Assembly (NCBI GenBank): GCA_026786045.1
Contig: JAJAYV010000270.1
Coordinates: 1 to 7,488 of the forward strand
DNA length: 7,488 nucleotides
Source of the DNA: Frankiaceae bacterium
GTDB lineage: Bacteria; Actinomycetota; Actinomycetes; Mycobacteriales; SCTD01
Direction of reading: 5' to 3'
How positions within the stretch are numbered: the first letter of the stretch is position 1; the number at the start of each line of letters is the position of its first letter. The notes under the pieces were generated by a model that was given only the letters and a program-made list of their open reading frames with translations, had not been told where the DNA came from and ran no database searches. Made by a program: the position numbers and the translations under genes. This document shows, piece after piece, positions 1-6,632 of the stretch.

Positions 1-82
1 CCTCGCTGCGGCGCACCGGCGCCCGAACGCCCCTGCGCGCATGGCCCTTCGCGGACTCCGGCCCGTGCCCGTGAGCTGTCAT
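1..82 (-). CDS. Possible 5' end of an unidentified minus-strand gene, cut by the window edge
   Basis: An ATG on the minus strand (bases 82–80) is preceded by a good Shine-Dalgarno sequence, GGAGG (complement of 87–91), four bases away. The frame stays open for 27 codons to the window edge, beginning MTAHGHGPESAKGHARR, and about 23 of 27 codons end in G or C, as expected for a real gene in this genome. The fragment is too short to recognise a family; it is rich in Arg, Gly and His and shows no membrane segment. The same frame is open upstream to at least base 340, so a longer protein starting at GTG 265 or 328 with an N-terminal hydrophobic segment is an alternative, although codon bias between 83 and 160 in that frame is poor. 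The gene would be divergent from mfd. Function unknown. Confidence 0.35.
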   Translation of the reverse strand, partial: MTAHGHGPESAKGHARRGVRAPVRRSE

Positions 83-114
83 CGATCCTCCAGCGACGTA
101 ACCGGTCGAACGTA

Positions 115-130
115 GTGCGCTCCGGCGCAC
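115..130. repeat. Perfect 6-bp inverted repeat with a UNCG-type loop
   Basis: GTGCGC, a four-base spacer TCCG, then GCGCAC form a perfect stem-loop. Read as plus-strand RNA the loop is UCCG closed by a C–G pair, which fits the very stable UNCG tetraloop class. No T-run follows on either strand, so it is not a classical intrinsic terminator. It lies next to a TAnnnT hexamer on the minus strand (TACGTT, complement of 109–114), so it could instead be an operator for a leftward promoter. Six base pairs is short for GC-rich DNA, so chance is possible. Confidence 0.35.
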
Positions 131-379
131 GACGAGGCGACTTCGCGGAACAGGGCCAGCCGGGACCGGGACGAGGCCCGCGCTGTCGGCGAGCAGCAGC
201 CCGGCCGCGGCGAGCGCCAGCGCCCCCGCTGCCAGCACCAGGAGGAGGCGGGTCGGAGGTCGCACGTCCAGGCGAGCGGGAGCCGGCGGCGCAGATGCGT
301 CCGGACGTACCCTGGACCTCGGCGCCACGCGGCGCTGCACCCCCCGGCCTCGGCCGTGCGGGGCCCGTCTGCGTTCCTC

Positions 380-383
380 GGAG
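380..383 (+). promoter_or_regulatory. Ribosome binding site deciding the mfd start
   Basis: GGAG is followed by seven bases and then TTG at 391. It is the only well-placed Shine-Dalgarno motif among the in-frame starts: GTG/ATG candidates further upstream, such as ATG at 295, have none at a normal distance. This supports the TTG start. Confidence 0.7.
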
Positions 384-390
384 AACTACC

Positions 391-3300
391 TTGTCGCTCG
401 CCGGCCTGCTGGACGTCGTCTCCGGCGACCCCGCTCTCGCCCAGGCGCTGTCCGCCCCCACCACCAGCGCGCTCGACCTGTCCGGCCCGGCGGGTCTGCG
501 GCCGTTCCTCGTCGCCGGCCTGGTCCGGCAGGGCCGCACCGTGCTCGCCGTGACCGCCACCGGCCGCGAGGCCGAGGACCTGGTCGCCGCGCTGGGCTGC
601 CTGGTCCCCGAGGACCGCGTCGCGCTCTACCCGAGCTGGGAGACGCTGCCGCACGAGCGGCTCAGCCCGCGCGCCGACACCGTCGGCCGGCGGCTGGCCG
701 TCCTGCGCCGGCTCAAGCACCCGAGCAGCGACGACCCCGCCACCGGCCCGCTCGACGTGGTCGTCGCGCCCGTCCGCAGCCTGCTGCAGCCGCAAGTCCC
801 CGGGCTCGGCGACCTCGAGCCGGTCGAGCTGGTCAAGGGCCAGGACGTCGACGGGGGTCTCGAGGCGGTGGTGCGGCGCCTGGTCGACATCTCCTACGCC
901 CGGGTCGAGCTGGTCGAGAAGCGCGGCGAGTTCGCCGTGCGCGGCGGCATCCTCGACGTCTTCCCGCCGACCGAGGAGCACCCGGTCCGCGTCGAGTGGT
1001 GGGGCGACAGCGTCGAGGAGGTGCGCTCGTTCAAGGTCGCCGACCAGCGAAGCCTCGGTGAGGTGGGCCACGGCTTGTGGGCGCCGCCCTGCCGCGAGCT
1101 GCTGCTCACCCCCGAGGTGCGGGCCAAGGCCAAGGCGCTGGCCGAGACCCACCCCGAGCTCCGCGACATCTGCGACCGGATCGCCGACGGCCACCCGGTC
1201 GAGGGCATGGAGGCGCTCGCGCCGGTCCTCGTCGACGAGCTCCGGCTGCTCGTTGACGAGCTGCCCGAGGCCACCAGCGTCCTGGTCACCGACCCGGAGA
1301 AGGTCCGCACCCGCGCGCACGACCTGGTCCGCACCAGCCAGGAGTTCCTCGAGGCGTCCTGGTCGACCGCATCCGTCGGGGGCGTCGCCCCGATCGACCT
1401 GGGCGCGGCCGCCTACCGGACCCTGGTCGAGGTGCGCGAGCACGCCGCCGCGATCGGGCTGCCGTGGTGGACGCTCAGCCCGTTCACCGCCGACGAGGAC
1501 CTCGACGACGACGTCGTCGTGCTCGCCTCGAAGCCGGCACCGGCCTACCGCGGCGAGGTCGAGCGCGCCATCGCCGACCTGCGGGACTGGACCACCGACG
1601 GCTGGCGGGTCGTCGTCACGACCGAGGGCCACGGCCCGGCCCAGCGGCTGCACGAGCTGCTGAAGGACGCCGAGGTCCCGTCGCGCCTCAGCGACGAACC
1701 GGGGCTGGAGCCCGGGGTCGTCCACCTGTCGACCGCCTGCCTCGACAGCGGGTTCCGCTCCGATCTGCTCAAGACGGTGCTCGTCACCGAGACCGACCTG
1801 ACCGGCACCCGCGGCGCGGGCGCCAAGGACGTCAGCAAGCGCATGCCCAGCAAGCGCAAGAACGCCGTCGACCCGGTCCAGCTGCGCACCGGCGACGTCG
1901 TCGTGCACGAGCAGCACGGCGTCGGCCGCTACCTCGAGATGGTCCAGCGCACCGTGCAGGGCGCGACCCGCGAGTACCTCATCCTGGAGTACGCCCCGAG
2001 CAAGAAGGGCCAGCCCGGCGACCGGGTCTTCGTCCCGACCGACCAGCTCGAGCTCGTCACCCGCTACGTCGGCGGCGAGGCGCCCAGCCTCGACCGGCTC
2101 GGCGGCGGCGACTGGGCCAAGCGCAAGGGCCGCGCCAAGAAGGCGGTCAAGGACATCGCCGCGGGGCTCATCCAGCTGTACAGCGCCCGGATGGCCGCGC
2201 CTGGGCACGCCTTCGGCCCCGACACCCCGTGGCAGCGCGAGCTCGAGGACGCCTTCCCGTACGTCGAGACCCCCGACCAGCTCGAGGCGATCGAGGAGGT
2301 CAAGGCCGACATGGAGAAGCCGGTCCCGATGGACCGCGTGATCATGGGTGACGTCGGCTACGGCAAGACCGAGATCGCCGTGCGCGCAGCGTTCAAGGCC
2401 GTGCAGGACGGCAAGCAGGTCGCGATCCTCGTCCCGACGACGCTGCTCGTGCAGCAGCACTACGGCACCTTCCGCGACCGCTTCCAGCAGTTCCCGGTCA
2501 AGGTGCGCGCGGTCAGCCGCTTCAACTCCGACAAGGAGCAGAAGGAGGTGATGGAGGGCGTCACGACCGGCGAGGTCGACGTCGTCATCGGCACCCACCG
2601 GCTGCTCTCCCGCGACACGAAGTTCAAGGACCTCGGCCTGGTCATCGTCGACGAGGAGCAGCGCTTCGGCGTCGAGCACAAGGAGTTCATCAAGCAGATG
2701 CGCACCGCGGTGGACGTGCTGACGATGTCCGCCACGCCGATCCCGCGCACCCTGGAGATGAGCCTGACCGGCATCCGCGAGATGTCGACGATCCTCACCC
2801 CACCGGAGGAGCGACACCCCGTGCTGACCTTCGTCGGGCCGTACGACGAGAAGCAGATCAGCGCGGCGATCCGGCGCGAGCTGCTGCGCGAGGGGCAGGT
2901 CTTCTTCCTGCACAACCGGGTCGAGTCGATCGACCGGGTGGCCAAGCGCATCAACGAGCTGGTGCCGGAGGCGCGGGTGGCGACCGGCCACGGCCAGATG
3001 AGCGAGGACGCGCTCGAGCAGGTGATGGTCGGCTTCTGGGAGAAGGAGTTCGACGTCCTCGTCTGCACGACGATCGTCGAGTCCGGGCTCGACATCCCCA
3101 ACGCCAACACGCTCATCGTCGACCGGGCCGACGCCTTCGGACTCTCGCAGCTGCACCAGATCCGCGGTCGCGTCGGGCGTGGCCGCGAGCGCGCCTACGC
3201 CTACTTCACCTACCAGCCGGACAAGCCGCTCACCGAGCTCGCGCACGACCGGCTGGCCACCATCGCCCAGAACACCGAGGTCGGCGCCGGCATGGCCGTC

Positions 3301-3945
3301 GCGATGAAGGACCTCGAGATCCGCGGCGCCGGCAACCTGCTCGGCGGCGAGCAGAGCGGGCACATCGCGAGCGTCGGCTTCGATCTCTACATGCGCCTGG
3401 TCGGCGAGGCGGTCTCGGACTTCAAGCGCGGGGGCGCCGAGGACGAGGAGCAGGTCCGTGACACCAAGGTCGACCTGCCCGTCGACGCGCACCTCCCGCA
3501 CGACTACATCCCCGGGGAGAGGCTGCGTCTCGAGGCCTACCGCCGTCTCGCCTCGGCGTACGACGAGGCCGCCATCGAGGCAGCGCGCGAGGAGCTGGCC
3601 GACCGCTACGGGCCGCTGCCCGACCCGGTGCAGCGGCTGCTCGCCGTCGCCCGTTTCCGCGCCTACGCGCGGCAGTTCGGGCTCACCGAGATCAGCGTGC
3701 AGGGAACGTCGATCCGCTTCGCCCCGCTGCAGCTGCGCGAGAGCCAGACGATGCGCCTGCAACGGCTCTACCCGCGTTCGGTCGTGAAGCCGACCGTCGG
3801 GACGGTGCTCGTCCCGCGCCCGACGACGGCGCGCATCGGCGGCCAGCCGCTGCGCGACGAGCCTCTGCTCGACTGGGTCCGCGCGCTGCTCGACGCCGTC
3901 CTGGGCGACACCGTCGCCGCGAGCGCCGCGGCCGCGCAACAGTGA
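391..3945 (+). CDS. mfd: Transcription-repair coupling factor Mfd
   Basis: Mfd is a cytoplasmic ATP-driven DNA translocase that binds RNA polymerase stalled at lesions, pushes it off and recruits UvrA for nucleotide excision repair. The 1184-residue product has the full family layout. The UvrB-like N-terminal module includes WETLPHERLSP (83–93) and RGGILDVFPP (184–193). The CarD-like RNA polymerase interaction domain has GDVVVHEQHGVGRY at 501–514. The translocase motor carries Walker A GDVGYGKT (653–660), motif Ia VPTTLLVQQH (681–690), GTHR (734–737), DEEQ (754–757), SATP (780–783), TTIVESGLDIP (893–903) and QIRGRVGR (923–930). The TRG-motif region (about 934–1010) and the C-terminal D7 domain follow. 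Length is within the usual 1150–1230 range. The TTG start is chosen because GGAG lies seven bases upstream and the N-terminus LSLAGLLD matches the usual actinobacterial beginning. An in-frame ATG at 295 would add 32 non-conserved residues. It probably leads a unit with the next three genes. Confidence 0.97.
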   Translation: MSLAGLLDVVSGDPALAQALSAPTTSALDLSGPAGLRPFLVAGLVRQGRTVLAVTATGREAEDLVAALGCLVPEDRVALYPSWETLPHERLSPRADTVGRRLAVLRRLKHPSSDDPATGPLDVVVAPVRSLLQPQVPGLGDLEPVELVKGQDVDGGLEAVVRRLVDISYARVELVEKRGEFAVRGGILDVFPPTEEHPVRVEWWGDSVEEVRSFKVADQRSLGEVGHGLWAPPCRELLLTPEVRAKAKALAETHPELRDICDRIADGHPVEGMEALAPVLVDELRLLVDELPEATSVLVTDPEKVRTRAHDLVRTSQEFLEASWSTASVGGVAPIDLGAAAYRTLVEVREHAAAIGLPWWTLSPFTADEDLDDDVVVLASKPAPAYRGEVERAIADLRDWTTDGWRVVVTTEGHGPAQRLHELLKDAEVPSRLSDEPGLEPGVVHLSTACLDSGFRSDLLKTVLVTETDLTGTRGAGAKDVSKRMPSKRKNAVDPVQLRTGDVVVHEQHGVGRYLEMVQRTVQGATREYLILEYAPSKKGQPGDRVFVPTDQLELVTRYVGGEAPSLDRLGGGDWAKRKGRAKKAVKDIAAGLIQLYSARMAAPGHAFGPDTPWQRELEDAFPYVETPDQLEAIEEVKADMEKPVPMDRVIMGDVGYGKTEIAVRAAFKAVQDGKQVAILVPTTLLVQQHYGTFRDRFQQFPVKVRAVSRFNSDKEQKEVMEGVTTGEVDVVIGTHRLLSRDTKFKDLGLVIVDEEQRFGVEHKEFIKQMRTAVDVLTMSATPIPRTLEMSLTGIREMSTILTPPEERHPVLTFVGPYDEKQISAAIRRELLREGQVFFLHNRVESIDRVAKRINELVPEARVATGHGQMSEDALEQVMVGFWEKEFDVLVCTTIVESGLDIPNANTLIVDRADAFGLSQLHQIRGRVGRGRERAYAYFTYQPDKPLTELAHDRLATIAQNTEVGAGMAVAMKDLEIRGAGNLLGGEQSGHIASVGFDLYMRLVGEAVSDFKRGGAEDEEQVRDTKVDLPVDAHLPHDYIPGERLRLEAYRRLASAYDEAAIEAAREELADRYGPLPDPVQRLLAVARFRAYARQFGLTEISVQGTSIRFAPLQLRESQTMRLQRLYPRSVVKPTVGTVLVPRPTTARIGGQPLRDEPLLDWVRALLDAVLGDTVAASAAAAQQ

Positions 3946-3993
3946 CCACACACGCGTTGCGGCATCCTGTACCCCGTACCTCGACCCCCTCTC

Positions 3994-4000
3994 GGAAGGA
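3994..4000 (+). promoter_or_regulatory. Ribosome binding site of the SurA-like lipoprotein gene
   Basis: GGAAGGA ends ten bases before GTG 4011. It favours that start over the in-frame GTG at 3942, which overlaps the mfd stop as GTGA but would put 23 extra polar residues in front of the signal peptide. Confidence 0.6.
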
Positions 4001-4010
4001 CTGCGTTCTC

Positions 4011-5075
4011 GTGACCCGCACCCCTCGTCGGCTGGCCCTCGCGGCCGGCGCCGCCCTCCTGCTGCTCACCGGGTGCGGTGACAACGGCGAGGCGCGCCCC
4101 GGCGCGGCTGCCGTGGTCGGCGAGACGAGCGTCAGCACCGACGACCTGCAAGGCCTGGTCGAGCGCGGCCTGTCCGACCCGCAGGCACAGGAGCAGTTCG
4201 GCGCGAACCGCGTGGAGTTCCAGCGCCAGGCGCTGACCCGCCTCATCAACGCCGAGGTGCTCGAGCAGGCCGCCGCGACCAACGACGTCACGGCGACCGA
4301 CGGCGACGTCGCCGCCCGGCTGGCCGACCTGGAGCAGCGGTCCGGCGGCCGCGAGGCGCTGCTCGAGCAAGCTGCGCAGAACGGCATCGCCGCCGAGGAC
4401 CTCGAGCTCTTCGTCCGCAGCGTCGTGCTCGACCAGAAGCTCGGCGACGCCCTCACCGAGAGCGTCGGCGTCCCCGAGGAGGACCTGCGGACCCTCTACA
4501 CGCAGAACGCCGCGCAGTACGACCAGGCGCGCACCCGCCACATTCTGCTCGAGGACGAGGCGACCGCCCGCCAGGTGCTGGCCGACGTGACCGCCGACCG
4601 GTCCCGCTTCGCGGAGATCGCCGCCGAGCTCTCGATCGACACCTCGAACAAGGACAGCGGTGGCGAGCTGGGCCTAGCCGGTCCGGGGCAGTTCGTGCCG
4701 GAGTTCGAGAAGGCCGTCTTCGGCGCGGAGGTGGGCGACGTCGTCCTGGTGCAGACGCAGTTCGGCTGGCATGTCGTCGAGGTCCAGGAGCGGCAGACGA
4801 CCACCTTCGAGGAGGCAGAGCCGGAGTTGCGGCGCGCCTCCCTCCAGGAGGAGCGCCAGAGCCGGGTCGCGGCGGAGCTCAAGGCGACCGCCGCGCGCCT
4901 CGGCGTCACGGTCAACCCGCGCTTCGGCGCCTGGGACAGCGAGTCCGGCAGCATCATCGCCACCGACAGCCCCAGCGGCGTCGTCTCGCCCGGCCCGGAC
5001 GACGGCACCACCGGCGGGAGCTCCGGCGAGTCGGAGGCGCCGCCTGCTCCGACCGAGTCACCCGCCGCGCAGTAG
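4011..5075 (+). CDS. SurA/PrsA-like peptidyl-prolyl cis-trans isomerase lipoprotein
   Basis: This is a predicted membrane-anchored foldase of 354 residues acting outside the cytoplasm, isomerising proline bonds in exported proteins. The N-terminus is a classic lipoprotein signal: Arg at 3, 6 and 7, an Ala/Leu core, and a lipobox ending in LTGC with the lipidated Cys at 22. Residues about 35–165 form a SurA-type helical chaperone domain rich in Glu, Gln and Ala. A parvulin (rotamase) domain spans about 173–262, with RHIL at 176–179, a central FAEIAAELS…SGGELG segment, FVPEFEKAVF, and FGWHVVEV from 251. The last ~35 residues are a low-complexity Ser/Pro/Gly/Glu tail, probably a flexible spacer. 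The gene starts 65 bases after mfd and ends 7 bases before mazG, consistent with one operon. The family call is firm; substrates and whether the parvulin domain is catalytically active cannot be read from the sequence. Confidence 0.88.
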   Translation: MTRTPRRLALAAGAALLLLTGCGDNGEARPGAAAVVGETSVSTDDLQGLVERGLSDPQAQEQFGANRVEFQRQALTRLINAEVLEQAAATNDVTATDGDVAARLADLEQRSGGREALLEQAAQNGIAAEDLELFVRSVVLDQKLGDALTESVGVPEEDLRTLYTQNAAQYDQARTRHILLEDEATARQVLADVTADRSRFAEIAAELSIDTSNKDSGGELGLAGPGQFVPEFEKAVFGAEVGDVVLVQTQFGWHVVEVQERQTTTFEEAEPELRRASLQEERQSRVAAELKATAARLGVTVNPRFGAWDSESGSIIATDSPSGVVSPGPDDGTTGGSSGESEAPPAPTESPAAQ

Positions 5076-5082
5076 GCCTGCG

Positions 5083-6066
5083 GTGTCCGGGCGCCTGGTC
5101 CTCGTCGTCGTGTCGCCGAGGGTGCCGCCCGGCCTGCTGTCCTGGCCGGCGTGGGAGGCGCTGCGGGCCGGCGCCGTGCTCACCGGGCAGGACTCGCCGC
5201 AGCTGCCGTTCCTGCGCGACGCCGGCATCGACGTCTGCGTCGTCGACGCGTCCGCCGAGGTGCTGCACGACCGGGCCGCCGCCGGCAAGACCGTCGTCTG
5301 GCTGACCACCGGGGACACCGACGCCGAGCTCGTCCGGGCGGTGGGGCTGCGCGCCGTCGCGTCGGGCGTCGTGGTGGAGCAGGTGCACGGCTCCTACGAC
5401 CCGCCCGGTGCGCGCCTGCTCGACGTCGTCGCCGTGATGGACCGGCTGCGCTCGCCCGGCGGCTGCCCGTGGGCCGCCGAGCAGACGCACGCCTCTCTCA
5501 TGCCGTACCTGCTCGAGGAGGCGTACGAGGCCTACCAGGCGCTCGAGGACGGCGACCTCGTCGACCTGCGCGAGGAGCTCGGCGACGTGCTGCTGCAGGT
5601 CGCCTTCCACGCCCGGCTGGCGCAGGAGGCCGAGGCGCCGTGGTCGATCGACGACGTCGCCGGCGACCTGGTCGACAAGCTGGTCCGCCGCCACCCGCAC
5701 GTCTTCGCCGACGGCGACGCCGACGACCTCGAGGGCACCTGGGAGGCGCTCAAGGCAGCCGAGAAGGGCCGCACGTCGGTGACCGACGGGGTGCCGCTCG
5801 CCCAGCCGGCGCTCGCGCTCGCGGCCAAGCTGCAGAAGCGGGCCGCCCGGCTCGGCGCCCCCCTTGCGGCCTACGACGGCCTGGGCGGGGAGCTGTGGGG
5901 CCTGGTCGAGCGCTGCCGCGCGGCCGGGCTGGATCCGGAGGTGGAGCTGCGGGCCGTCGCGCGCACCTTCCGCGACCGGCTGGCCGAGCTCGAGCGGGTG
6001 GTCCACTCGGAGGGGCGCGAGCCGTCCGCGCTGTCGTCGCAGGAGTGGGGGGCGCGGTGGAGCTGA
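5083..6066 (+). CDS. mazG: Nucleoside triphosphate pyrophosphohydrolase MazG
   Basis: MazG hydrolyses (d)NTPs to NMP and pyrophosphate with Mg2+; mycobacterial MazG clears oxidised nucleotides such as 5-hydroxy-dCTP. The 327-residue length is close to the mycobacterial protein. Residues 1–110 resemble a shrunken methylase-like region (LVLVVVSP near the start, LLSWPAWEAL, TTGDT at 75–79, GSYDPPG at 103–109). The catalytic MazG domain covers about 115–230, with GCPWAAEQTH at 127–136, the metal-binding acids E145, E146, E149, E165 and D168 (EExxE…ExxD), and RRHPHVF at 202–208. The E. coli-type second MazG half is reduced to residues 267–307 and lacks the acidic cluster. The usual CPWD is CPWA here (A131). 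GTG 5083 is preferred: it lies 7 bases past the preceding stop, though its Shine-Dalgarno (AGG within AGTAGG, 5071–5076) is weak, suggesting translational coupling. The stop overlaps the MOSC gene. Confidence 0.93.
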   Translation: MSGRLVLVVVSPRVPPGLLSWPAWEALRAGAVLTGQDSPQLPFLRDAGIDVCVVDASAEVLHDRAAAGKTVVWLTTGDTDAELVRAVGLRAVASGVVVEQVHGSYDPPGARLLDVVAVMDRLRSPGGCPWAAEQTHASLMPYLLEEAYEAYQALEDGDLVDLREELGDVLLQVAFHARLAQEAEAPWSIDDVAGDLVDKLVRRHPHVFADGDADDLEGTWEALKAAEKGRTSVTDGVPLAQPALALAAKLQKRAARLGAPLAAYDGLGGELWGLVERCRAAGLDPEVELRAVARTFRDRLAELERVVHSEGREPSALSSQEWGARWS

Positions 6067-6632
6067 TCGGCACCGTCGTCCGGCTGCAGGTGCAGCGGTC
6101 GCGCCTCAAGCCGGGCCCGAAGGCGACCCGCGTCTTCGACCCATCGCCGCTGTGCGAGGTCGACGCGCTCGAGCTCGGGCCGTCCGGGGTCACCGGCCAC
6201 GTCGACGGCGAGGTGCTGCTCGACGTGCACCACGCCGACCACCCCGACACCCGCTTCCGCGGCGTCAACGGGCTGTCGCTGCTGCCCCGCGCCCACTACG
6301 ACCTGCTGCGTTCGCGCTTCGGCGAGCACCTCGTCGACGGGGTGGCCGGGGAGAGCCTGCTGCTCGACACCGACGGCCCGTGGGGCCTCGACGCCCTCGA
6401 CGGGCCGCTGGTGCTGGAGACCGCCGGCGGTCGTCTTGAGCTGGTCGACGGCCAGCCCGCGCCGCCGTGCGTGGAGTTCAGCCGCTTCTGCCTCGGTCGC
6501 GGACCCGGCGGTCCGGACGACGCGGAGCTCGTGGCCGCGCTCGACGCCCTGGACCGCGGCCTGCGCGGCTTCTACGCGACGCCGACCGGCCCCGGTCGGG
6601 TCGAGGCCGGAGCCCGGCTGCTGCGCGGCTGA
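6057..6632 (+). CDS. Small MOSC-domain protein
   Basis: The 191-residue product has the layout of a stand-alone MOSC domain, the beta-barrel fold of the molybdenum-cofactor sulfurase C-terminus, which usually binds molybdopterin or handles sulfur through a conserved cysteine. Visible landmarks in order are DVHHADHPDTR (56–66, at the place of the usual GDRH motif), GVNGLSLLP, a GVAGE segment, PPCVEFSRFC with cysteines 138 and 145 (138 at the usual MOSC Cys position), and RGFY (170–173) before a Gly-rich end. There is no signal peptide or membrane segment, so it is probably cytoplasmic. GTG 6057 is chosen because AGGAG lies at 6041–6045, 11 bases upstream; an in-frame GTG at 6045 would add four residues and has a poorer site. 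It overlaps the end of mazG by 10 bases, implying coupled translation. The substrate is unknown, and divergence from the canonical motif leaves cofactor binding uncertain. Confidence 0.75.
   Translation: MELIGTVVRLQVQRSRLKPGPKATRVFDPSPLCEVDALELGPSGVTGHVDGEVLLDVHHADHPDTRFRGVNGLSLLPRAHYDLLRSRFGEHLVDGVAGESLLLDTDGPWGLDALDGPLVLETAGGRLELVDGQPAPPCVEFSRFCLGRGPGGPDDAELVAALDALDRGLRGFYATPTGPGRVEAGARLLRG

Larger units (their letters stand above)
83..390. other. Divergent spacer upstream of mfd with an unexplained minus-strand hydrophobic frame
   Basis: This 308-base stretch holds no plus-strand gene I can support: the in-frame extension of mfd across it is Pro/Arg/Gly-rich and matches nothing. On the minus strand, bases 265 to about 163 encode in one frame an Arg-containing start followed by a Leu/Ala/Gly-rich stretch of about 20 residues (starting RLLLVLAAGALALAAAG) with strongly G/C-ending codons, resembling a signal peptide or membrane anchor. 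From about 165 to 79 the better codon bias moves to another minus frame, shifted by one base, which ends in TGA at 81–79 and overlaps the ATG at 82–80 as ATGA. This could be a frameshifted small gene, the start of the partial gene at the left edge, or chance in GC-rich DNA. A −10-like TACCCT lies at 308–313 on the plus strand without a convincing −35. Confidence 0.4.

Noticed and set aside
161..172. Tandem CGGGAC repeat
   Set aside because: Only two copies of six bases in GC-rich DNA; no further copies nearby.
240..248. AGGAGGAGG as a strong plus-strand ribosome binding site
   Set aside because: No start codon follows at a usable distance. On the other strand these bases are Leu codons of the hydrophobic frame.
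115..390. N-terminal extension of Mfd from the in-frame start at 115 (or ATG 295)
   Set aside because: The extra residues are Pro/Arg/Gly-rich and unlike Mfd. Family similarity begins at the TTG at 391, which also has the only well-spaced Shine-Dalgarno.
79..3951. A very long uninterrupted open frame on the minus strand opposite mfd
   Set aside because: It mirrors the codon structure of mfd: in GC-rich genes the antisense frame easily stays open. Its translation is low-complexity Val/Leu/Asp/Arg with no recognisable domain, while the plus strand encodes a complete Mfd.
3957..3985. TTGCGG as a −35 element for a promoter between mfd and the foldase gene
   Set aside because: No TAnnnT hexamer lies at a normal spacing downstream.
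3942..4010. GTG 3942 as the start of the foldase gene, overlapping the mfd stop
   Set aside because: It would place 23 polar residues ahead of the signal peptide and has no good ribosome binding site; GTG 4011 gives a textbook lipoprotein signal.
4771..5082. Open frame continuous with mazG but starting inside the foldase gene
   Set aside because: The upstream part is an Arg/Ser-rich out-of-frame reading of the foldase gene; MazG similarity begins only after GTG 5083.
5151..6056. Open frame continuous with the MOSC gene but running back through mazG
   Set aside because: It is an Arg/Ala-rich shadow of mazG; the MOSC-like protein begins at GTG 6057 behind AGGAG.
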